Source: Aphelenchoides besseyi
Taxonomy: Eukaryota; Nematoda; Chromadorea; Rhabditida; Aphelenchoididae
DNA: 64,000 nt
Assembly (NCBI GenBank): GCA_024699855.1
Contig: JAMPIQ010000002.1
Coordinates: 9,858,001 to 9,922,000, forward strand
Reading direction: 5' to 3'
The notes below the pieces were generated by a model. That model was not told the DNA's origin. It saw nothing but the letters and a program-made list of their open reading frames with translations, and did not search any database. Of this stretch, positions 55,452-64,000 are shown piece after piece (positions within the stretch are counted from its first letter, which is position 1; each line of letters opens with the position of its first letter). Both the position numbers and the translations under genes were made by a program.

Positions 55452-58400
55452 ATGTCTGGAAATCATGGACGGCAACGAAAGAACGCCGCCAAGAAAACGC
55501 CCACTGTGCCTCACACAAACGCTGTTTATCCGATATTGCGTCCCGTTCAACAGAAACCGATGGTACCCGACGTAATGAACGGAAACCGCATCTCACGAGG
55601 ACAATCAGTGCACTCGAAACCGGCAACGTACGACAATCATTGTATCTTATTCTTTCGATCATTTTAGTCAACCACGCATCGTGACGACGGTCGCCGAGTT
55701 TGTGAGCGAAGTCATTCCACAAACTTCGAATCAAACTCACGTGCAAAATGAACCGATTCAATGGGTTCGAATCCAAAAATGTCCACTAAGTAGGTTGCAT
55801 GCTTTGTTTCAAGACTTCAATTTGATTTTCAGATGAACAACAAAAGAAATTCACGTTTGTTGTAATCATCGGATTGGCTCGTGGTTATCAGATTTGGATG
55901 ATGCTGGTGAGTGCAGATCGGCCCATTGAATGGTCTTAACATAAATTGCAGGAGAACGGAAGTTGTGAAGAAGTCCTGTCTGAACGACGTGCCGCCCTTC
56001 GAGTCGCACATTTGCTTCCATTAACTGCATTGGACAACGACGAAAAGTGAGTCTTAGTTTGGTTTTAATTATCTTTTCTTGTCTTATAGAATTGTTGAAG
56101 AACGACCGCTTATCGCCATTGTCGAGAATAATCCACTTGCTGCCGAGAACAAAACGTGCAACGTGAACATCTTGTCGTTGAAATCCGGCAAAGTTGTTCA
56201 TAGCTTGAAGTTTAATGAGCAAATTTTGGAAGTTGCATCTTCGGAAAAGTGAGTGAACGAAATTAAAAATTGTAATACAATTCAATTTGAGATGGCTACT
56301 TGCAATTTCGTCCGAGAACATCTATCTTTGCGAGTGTACAACGTTGAACGAAGTTTGTGCTATTCCAGTTCCACCATCTGCTGATCCGTTGATGAGTCCG
56401 GTTTATGCAATTTCCGGTAGCTTTCTTGCATATCGTGACAATCGAGTAAGTTCACAACAGGTTTTGAAATAAACTGATTTGTAGTTGAATCCTTCAATTC
56501 AAAGCTGTGGTGGTCGACTCGACGAAGAAGATCATTCTTATAGCGGACAAATGATGAGTGCTGCAAAGGTATACAAAAGCAAGATGATAGTTTAATAGAA
56601 GTTGTAGTCTTTTTCAAAAACGGTTACATCTATTGGCGAGACCTTGGTTTCGTCGTTTAGTACTCCAGTTCAAGATAAAAGAGGCTATGCGGTTGTTGAT
56701 CCTGGAGTAGTTAGTGTTATCAATTTGAACGAAATGTCCTCGTCTGATGAACAAGTTCGTTTCGATTTAAATTTGCTTTTAATTTCGAATTTTTAGCGTT
56801 CATCTTTCGACCACTACATTGCGCATTTTGTTGCTCATAAGTTTGGTGTCGGACATTTGGCTTTTGGAAACGGAGGACGAATGTTGTTTACAAGCAATGA
56901 AACGGCAACAACCTTCAACATTTTCCTTCTTCATCCTCATCCAATTTCCTCACGAATGGGTTCCGTTCAACATCTTTATAAGTTGTATCGAGGAAATACT
57001 GCAGCGAAAGTGAGATTCAAGAATTTTGACTTGAATTTTGTGTTAAGGTTATTGAAACCGCGTTTACGAGCGATAATCGCTGGTTAGCCGTTGCAACGAA
57101 TCACGGCACAACGCATGTTTTTGGCATCTCACCGTACGGAGGTCCAGTTTGCATGCGAACTCATGGCGGGAAGTTCGTAAATAAAGAGAGTCGTTTCGAG
57201 CGTACAGCGGGACTGGCCTCGGAAAATCAGCTTTCGTTCAGTGTGCACGGAAAACAATCCTCGTCGACGGGATTCATGTACGTTTCAACTGATGCATCAG
57301 GAGCATGCTTCTTTTTTAGTGAGCATCCAGCACTTGCCAATACAATGACATCTCGCGCGGTTGTAAATCCACGTATAACTCGCTATCCTCCACCACTTGT
57401 CTTGTGGTCGTATGCCAAAATCAAACAGCATTTGTTTTCTGCCGAGAATCTTACGGCATGGGCCTCTGACAACTCTCCGGTACCATTAGCCGCAGCGAAT
57501 AGACAACAACAAATGAACTGTGGTCAATCGTTTATTCCCGATTCACAACACCGTTTATCTCTTTGCTTCGGAACCGTTTATGGCGATCGATGTGCGACCG
57601 GTGATTCGCCTGTTCTTTTTGTAATGAACTCTGATGGTATGCTCTACTTGTACAAAATTGAAGTTCGTCGCGAGCGTCTGAATTCAACTGGCAGTGTTTC
57701 TTCGTTGAACGCCGATGTTGGCGGCTTATCGCCCAGTAGTTATCAACATCACGGCAATTCGAATGATACTTCCGGAAAAGTTCTGGAGTCTCCAATTCGA
57801 ATTCAAGTTATAGCATTGTCGCAGTGGTCGTTGACACGGTAAGCAATTAAAAATGAACAAAGGTTGAATAACTTTTATTGAAATTTAGTACTCGTGGTAC
57901 TACCGGCGTCAACTTCATTTGTCCACCTCTGCACGAAAACAGCCCGATTGTTCGAGCCTTTTTCAACTCGCCGATGCGTAAGAAACAGAATCGAAAACAT
58001 ACGAATAACGGTTGGCTACAACACGTCGAAGTGACGACTTATTGTGGTCCGCACCGTCGTCTATGGATGGGACCGCAGTTCAGTTTTGGTGTATACAAAT
58101 ACACTGGACATGCAAGCGCCGAATTAGTAAGTTCCAAATTTTTTGTATATTAAAGACATATACTTTAGGTCAGTCCAAGTGCTGCCAATCAAAGTTTGCA
58201 CGTGTTTACAACTTCACAAAAATGCTATCCGGTTTTAATCGAAAAGAACTCGAATATCGGAACTCTTCGTTGTGATACGAACATTGATGCGACATCGAAG
58301 ATTGTTTGTGGTTCGTGGAACTCGGATCCTGTTCTCTACAACGATAATTCACTGGCCAACCTGAAAGAACAGCTTGAGGATGCGATGCGTGATTCTCGGG

Positions 58401-58465
58401 GTATCGATAAACGACAATTGCCACAGGATTCGATTCTTTCGCAAAATTCTCGTTCGCCCAGATAA
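55452..58465 (+). CDS. BCAS3: BCAS3-like autophagy and cytoskeleton WD40 protein
   Basis: A multi-exon gene of about 800 residues. After a basic N-terminus (MSGNHGRQRKNAAKKTP) the beta-propeller is recognisable: VVIIGLARGYQIWML-like VIIGLARGYQIWMM, HYIAHFVAHKFGVGHLAFGNGG, FNIFLLHPHP, HLYKLYRGNTAAKV, WLAVATNHGTTHVFGISPYGGPVCMRTH. Further on are VEVTTYCGPHRRLWMGPQF, the strongly conserved BCAS3 segment, VCGSWNSD, and LKEQLEDAMRDS near the C-terminus. Mammalian BCAS3 binds PI3P-type membranes with PHAF1 at phagophores and also affects cytoskeletal polarity. Introns are about 40-55 bases. An acceptor lies just upstream of the ATG at 55452. Confidence 0.93.
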
Positions 58466-59308
58466 AACCCATATATTCTGCCCACTTTGTCAATAATTAT
58501 AAGCCGAGTATTTCAATTGCCTTAAGTTCTTCAATGTCCATCATATTCGGGCTTTCGCTGTGTTGTACGGCGTCGAAAGGAAAGTGCTTGTGTGTTTGTG
58601 TTCACTCATTTCGATTGATTTATTCACATTCCCAATTCATTTTCACCATATTTCTTTTAACTGAGTTTCGTGTAAAGAAAATTGAAAGTTAGTAAAACCA
58701 TGAAACGACTTCTGTTCTTCAATTTTGTTGTAAGTCAACCGTGTGGTTTTAGTTTGTCTACCATCTTTGATGTGTTCGTAAAACTTCAACGACTGCTTAC
58801 CAATCTTGTCACGTTAGTTGTTTTTGTTTTACTGAAAAAACTCCTCATTTTTATGGGTAAAGTAAAGCTTCAGGAAGCAATTTGTATGTACTTTGTGATT
58901 TCACACACTAACCACTTTGGCAGGACCAATTAACTTTCTTCACGTAGCTTTCAAATAAAAGTCCCGAGTATAACCGGCAATTTCAATCGATCCTACCGAA
59001 TACAAAGATTATGTTTTATGAATGAGTCACGTGAGAAGTCTGAACTAAGCTCTACGCAGTTTGTTACCATTTCATAGAAGACTTAATATGCATTGCTATC
59101 AATCGAAGAAGTTTATCTACATCCAAACTAAAAATAGGAACAAAGAGGTTCGATTCAATAAATTGAGGAAGGAAAGTGAATTGCTTAGGATGAAACTGAT
59201 TGCAACATAAGCACGAGTTTCGAACGTGATGTCCGGCTTTGAACACTTGGTCAGCGATACAGAGAAACCCGACAATCGACTCAAATAAATGAAAAGACCG
59301 CAAGTAGT
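58466..59308. other. Intergenic region between convergent BCAS3 and UBL3
   Basis: Probably the two 3' untranslated regions. A possible tiny frame MKRLLFFNFV with a donor-like gtaagt at about 58730 was noted, but no convincing downstream exon was found. Confidence 0.35.
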
Positions 59309-59755
59309 TCAGCAAATCGTACATCGACAACAACCCGTAGATTTGCTCTTTTTGTTTTGATCTAAAGCATTTCAGCGATTGTTGAAGGCAAAGCAACCAT
59401 AAAACCAACCATTTGAGTTTGGTTCCGGCAAATTTTCGCGTGTTACCAAATGCATAACCGTCGTACTCGATTTACCGCACGGTAAACTTAACGCATTCAA
59501 TGTCACACTTCCGTGTAGAAAACGACCGTGATATATGAGTTTAAGCAGCGATGCACTTGAAACCTTTTCATCGTTCCAATCTATAAACACAAGATGCACA
59601 AACAACTCCTGGAACAGCTTACCTTCGGGCCAATTATCAAAAACATACTGACAGACTTCAGTCGCCGAACTACTCGGCGAGAATTGGAATTCGTGTGTGC
59701 GCCCACTCACGAGGATCAACTTTAAATTCACTTCGTCCGTGTTGCCTTTCAGCAT
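59309..59755 (-). CDS. UBL3: UBL3 (membrane-anchored ubiquitin-fold protein)
   Basis: Exons 59623-59755, 59410-59580 and 59309-59361 give 118 residues, the size of human UBL3. The fold is clear: EVNLKLILVSGRTHEF, FSPSSSATEVCQYVFDNWPEDW, VSSASLLKLIYHGRFLHGSVTL, LSLPCGKSSTTVMHLVTRENLPEPNS. The last exon encodes a basic tail ending GCCRCTIC. Family members carry a C-terminal prenylation motif plus neighbouring cysteines for lipid attachment. Here the CTIC end has cysteine in the final position, and the clustered cysteines could also be palmitoylated. UBL3 acts as a membrane-linked modifier that helps sort proteins to small extracellular vesicles. The last exon was found by splicing; without it the frame runs into an unrelated tail. 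Confidence 0.93.
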
Positions 59756-61567
59756 TATGCACGAATTACGAATAAAATATAATCGACGAAACAAGGAACT
59801 AGATTCTTAGGAAAAATGAGATCAAAAATGGATGCGAATTAAAAGCAGAAAACAGCCAATTAGCCGAGAAACCGGAGTACAAAGTGCGAGTAAATGGTGT
59901 TCAACAAAACATCCGGCAAATATCACCGGTTCACCTTCGACCTGGCAACAACCGGAGGCGCGCAAATAAGAACGACTAGTAGAATTTGGGTTAAGAGGAA
60001 ACGTTCGCCAGCTGTTGTTATAACAACGACCAGACGTGTGACGTTCGCACCGCTGATTCGGTCAACAATGGTCTTCGAGGAGACAGCTCACGACGACGGC
60101 AAAGATTCCCAAGACGATGCCGTAGAAACCTAAAAACAATTTGTCGATTAAAAAACTATTCGTGAAGACATCGCGGCGACCAGTGAACGAAATAATCGAT
60201 AGTCTTCGCAAGTCAGGTCTAATTTTTAATCCGTCCAACTAACGAAGAACCCGCGGGGATTACGGAGACAACTAAATAACGTCAATGCATACACAAACAT
60301 CCGAAATTATTTCCTTAAACAAAAATTGGACCAAAGACTCGGCAATCAATGAGTTTGTTTTCATCCAAAATTAACGCTCTTAAACAGCCGAACAAGTTTT
60401 ACAAAGAACAATGAGCTATCCAGTTGACCATCGAAATTGATTCTGAACTGAATCGATTGGTGAAACTGTTCGTGCGCTCGAACAACCGGAAAAAAGGAAC
60501 ACCTCTGCCAATAAGTTTATGAACTTGTGTGCTTCTATTTAGGTCTAACACGAACGAGAGAATGAACTGAGCATGCACCTTCGTTGGCTCAGCAGTGTAA
60601 CCGCAAAGAAACGCGTGAACGACGGATGAGAAGCAGAGAGAAGAGGACGAAAAACTCCCGTTTTGTTGAAGTCTCTGCTCGTGTGCATCATTCATCCGAC
60701 AATTCGCCCTTTCTTTCCCTCCTCCGAATGTTTTCTGGACGGAGAGTCTCGAGCCCCACACTCTTCTCGCAGTTGCCACTTTTAACAGCAGTCGACCCAA
60801 ATCGTTTATTGAGCAGTTTTTGTGTTTCAATTATCGGCTCCTGTTCGATATGCAGATTATCTAAATTCATTCATAAAGAGACTTTATTTGGGATCATAAG
60901 TGAAAAGCCGAGTACCAAGTATTTACACACAAGCGGATGCTCTTTAACTTTCTAATATGTTGACGGACGTGCGGAGTCCGCTGCAGATATGAAACCAAAT
61001 GACAAGTGTGGTCGCTTGAAGAGAACAAATTTGGCCAAATTACAACAAAAATACGCGTATAAGAAAAGCAACGTCATTTGAAAACCAGTTGATAATAGCG
61101 ATCTGAGTGAATTCATTCGACTATAAACAAAAACGACTACTAAATAGGATTCTCAAAAGTAGAATGTTCGTGAAACATAACCCGGTTGTTCGTTTAAATT
61201 TGGCACAAAACCAGAAAAAGTTTTCGACAATCAGAATCGCGTTTGTAGGGCCGCTAATTTAAACTTAAAAACAAATCAAAAGTTTCAAACAAACTTCAAT
61301 AAAAAGCGTAGAGAGCAATTAGAGGAAGAACACGTATATGTTTAAAAAAACGTTCACAAAAGAAAACAAAGCCGAGGTGTACAATTGGCGAGTTACAGCT
61401 AGTTGCAAGATCAATTATTAAAAAACAAATTCCCTGTTAAACAAAATTGCGTTTAATTTTAAGAGATTGAAGCCAAAAAGTTCGAAGTTTGTCCGTTAAA
61501 TGACAGCAGATGACTAGTTCCCATGAGCATATGAATCCACGCCTAACGAATTTGCGACCCGAGTTGA
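59756..61567. other. Intergenic region between UBL3 and the TAO kinase gene
   Basis: About 1.8 kb. A plus-strand ATG frame of 79 codons at 59894-60133 is divergent from UBL3 but has no features, and a minus frame at 60399-60830 overlaps a slightly GC-richer stretch. From about 61000 to 61500 it is A-rich on the plus strand and probably contains the TAO kinase 3' untranslated sequence. Confidence 0.35.
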
Positions 61568-64000
61568 CTAGAGGTTTGTAGACTGATGGGATGGAGAAGA
61601 ACGATTTGAGGTTGATGCAGAGCGCGAATTCCGATTGGATTGCAAATTCGGAGTTGAGGGAACACTTCCGATGTTCGTGGAGTGCTCAGAACGTTTCTCC
61701 GACGCCATACTTGCGGCACGATCACGTTCCGAGACACTTGTTGTTTGCAGTTTTTGACGTTCCCTTTCTTGTTCCAACTCCAATTGTCTGAACTGATTCG
61801 CACGTTCTTTTTCGAAACGTACGTGATCTTCCTCAATCTAAACAACACAATAGATCTCTTATTGAATACAAATGACTACCTTTTTTTGTAATTGAGATTT
61901 TTTCGACGTCCACATGCTCTTGCAGTTCTCATATTCACGAGCACACGACACATCGAGATTGTGTTTCTGGTGAAGTTGATATTCGCGAAGTTTACTCATT
62001 TCGCTTTTCAACTTCTGATCCAATTTTCGCAGCTCTTCCTCTTTGCTCGAATCAAGTTGAATCTGAAGGAGATGAAAATTAGTAGGATCAGAATGTGGAC
62101 TAACCGTTTGCTCGGACATCATCGTTTTGATGTTATTGTCGTATAAGGCGGCCAAGGTCGCTATTTTGCGCGTTTGTTCTTCTTTCAAACGATTCGAAAT
62201 TTCTTTTTGTTCGTCCTTTGCAACTCCTTGCATTAATTGAGCTTGTAGCACTTTGTACTGTCGAGCCTGAGTCTTAACCGTGTGTCGAAATTGCTTTTTG
62301 ATTTGAGCTTCTTTCAACTGAAATTGCACATTTTTTGTAGTTACAATGAAAACAGAACTTACTTTCAGTTCACGAGGCAAATTCTTCTGTTTGAGCGCAT
62401 GCAATCGTTTCATGTCGTCTTCTTGTCGTTTCGTGTAGTCCATCTGATTCGACAACTCACTATCGTGCTGCACTTGCAGATGTCGTTTCTTCATTTGTGC
62501 ACATTCTTCGATGTGATATAAGGCCTGATCGCGAGCAGCGTTGTGATGTTGCATCAACATCGATTCCACAGCCTCCAGTTGTCGAGTTCGAACGGCGTGT
62601 TCCTGAAGAGAGTGAAATAACGAGTTGGCGGGATTTTTCCTTACATTTGCTAACAAACGTTGTTCCAGGCATTGAAATTCGGTTTGACATTTTCGTTTCA
62701 ACGCCACAATTTCGTCCGCAAGCAACTCCTTCTGCTGAGCAACAAATTCCGCTTCAACGGCATTCCATTTGGCTAAAAGTTCACTTTTGGCGTGTTTCAC
62801 GGCGTCTTCATAGGCCGTTTTGCGGAGTCCACGTTCTTTTAATTGCTAAATCAAACGGTGAATACGATTAAATAAACAGACGGAAACTCACTCGTTTCGC
62901 CTGTTCCTTATTGAACTTGTACTCTCGCTTTTGACACACAACAAACGACTTCCACTCGTGCTCATTGGCGGCAACTCGCTGTTTTCTCGTCTTCTTAATG
63001 AGATCTTCATTCTCACGCAACTTCTTTTCCAATTGGGTTTGATTTGCGGTTCGAAGTTTGTGGATCTCGCGCTGAGCGTTAATCAACAGTTGTTCGTATT
63101 CTTTTTCATGTTTCTGGCGCATTGCATCCACTTCGAATTTGCAACGTTCCTCCAGTTGTTGGAGTTCACGTTGATGGTGTTGACGAAGTCGTTGATATCC
63201 ACTCATCTGCTCTTTAGCGTTGTTCTCACGCCGCGCTTCTTCCACTTCTCGAGTGATAAGCTTTGTTGGTCGCAGTGTTGAGAATTTGGAACGTTTCAAG
63301 GTGTTGATCTCTTCGTTAATTTCTCTTTGCTAAAAGCCAATGAGCATAACACAAATCAAAGCAGTCAAATGTTTTACCTGCAAAATTCGATTCGAACTAA
63401 GCGATGGATCCGTTGTAGTCGATGGAGTGCTTGTTTCCGTCTCTTCTTCATTTTCGCTGATGCTAATCACCGTTCGATTTTTCTACAAAAGAATGTCCAA
63501 TCAAACTGACCACGATGCTTATTACCGGATTCTGAGAGTCCTTTGAGTTTTCTCGTTGGTGAACGCTCAACAATGCGGTTGCTGTTGCTTCTGCAAATCA
63601 ATAAACATGTTCGTGAGCAAACAGCAACTCACGACTCGAAATTCCTTTCGTTTCCGTTCCATTGGTTGTCGGTACTGAGCCAGAAGAAGAGGATTCAATG
63701 GTGTTCGTGTTGGTTAACGTTGTGGTCGTCTTATCCTGTTTACTCGAACTTTTGTCTTGGCTCTCATCCTGCAGATGATCGCCTTCTCCGTTCTTTGCCT
63801 TCATCGACCTTTCCTTTGAATGGACATTTTCAACGGGCTGTGAAATGAAACAATCTTCATCGTCCTGAACAAATTGAGTTAAAAGATTAAACGGCTCGTT
63901 TACCGTTGATGAGTCGCCTTCAAATCCGCCGGTCATTGGAGCTCCTTCCAAATAGAAAATCTTCTTCATTTTTGAATACGCGTAATTGTCCAACTGTGTT
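61568..64000 (-). CDS. TAOK: TAO kinase, C-terminal coiled-coil half (gene continues beyond window)
   Basis: The window ends inside this gene, so only the part after the kinase domain is present. The order from the N-terminal side is: an acidic, Ser/Thr-rich linker (GAPMTGGFEGD, then TTTTLTNTNTIESSS), FSTLRPTKLITREVE, then long coiled coil with TAO-specific pieces: KEQMSGYQRLRQHHQREL, EWKSFVVCQKREYKFNKEQ, ECAQMKKRHLQVQHDSELSNQMDYTKRQ, EAQIKKQFRHTVKTQARQYK and ISNRLKEEQTRKIATLAALYD. The tail is Ser/Asn-rich (SVPSTPNLQSNRNSRSAS) and ends at the stop in 61568-61570. TAO kinases are STE20-group MAP3Ks acting in p38/JNK and Hippo signalling and on microtubules. Assignment rests on the coiled coil, because the kinase domain is outside. 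Confidence 0.9.

Noticed and set aside
58700..58933. Tiny signal-peptide-like gene after BCAS3
   Set aside because: The donor is good, but the only in-phase acceptor gives a 29-residue product without processing sites. It is more likely chance in untranslated sequence.

Overview
This is a gene-dense, intron-rich animal nuclear DNA window (about 38-40% G+C by eye). It is eukaryotic because nearly every gene is broken by very short introns (mostly 41-57 bases, GT...AG, usually ending tttag or ttcag) and the products are animal-specific families. The species cannot be named from the sequence. A compact-genome invertebrate, most like a nematode, fits best: there is an nlp-44/CAPA-type neuropeptide precursor and an NNMT-like (anmt) methyltransferase, and splice-acceptor motifs lie a few bases upstream of many start codons, as expected under spliced-leader trans-splicing. 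A few non-GT-AG introns also recall appendicularian tunicates, so that lineage is not excluded.

Layout. 0-6.3 kb: cytosolic glutaredoxin (+), neuropeptide precursor (-), ER-type JmjC protein JMJD8 (+), AP-4 bHLH factor (+). 7-11.7 kb: secretory CPYS glutaredoxin (-) and a DYRK1/minibrain kinase (-). 13.4-20.9 kb: a 21-exon ABCC/MRP transporter (+), RMND1 (-) and an unrecognised small gene (-). 21-26.4 kb: a second small unrecognised reading frame (+), a tachykinin-receptor-like GPCR (+) and WDR37 (+). 26.4-30.9 kb: a run of minus-strand genes (TPR protein, two unrecognised genes, and a small gene with an internal TGA). 31-32 kb: a possible Ly6/three-finger protein (+). 33-40.1 kb: a minus-strand series TAF9, TMEM135, MFSD12-like, SOX-like HMG factor. 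42-51.3 kb: small unknown (+), O-GlcNAcase OGA (-), Flightless-I (-). 52-58.5 kb: NNMT-like methyltransferase, an unrecognised membrane protein and BCAS3 (all +). 59.3-64 kb: UBL3 (-) and the C-terminal half of a TAO kinase (-), whose kinase domain lies beyond the window.

The genes do not form one pathway; they are mostly conserved housekeeping, signalling and regulatory genes. Close same-strand pairs (TMEM135-TAF9, and the 28.4-29.7 kb run) have 110-135 base gaps with acceptor motifs at the downstream ATG, which is compatible with small operons.

Exon models were joined by hand. For JMJD8, AP-4, DYRK, ABCC, RMND1, the GPCR, SOX, TAF9, NNMT, UBL3 and the neuropeptide gene, the summed coding length is an exact multiple of three. 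The most unusual signals are the neuropeptide precursor, three introns in conserved motifs with non-GT-AG ends, small unrecognised multi-exon genes in apparently empty DNA, and CpG-richer blocks upstream of the AP-4, DYRK and SOX genes.
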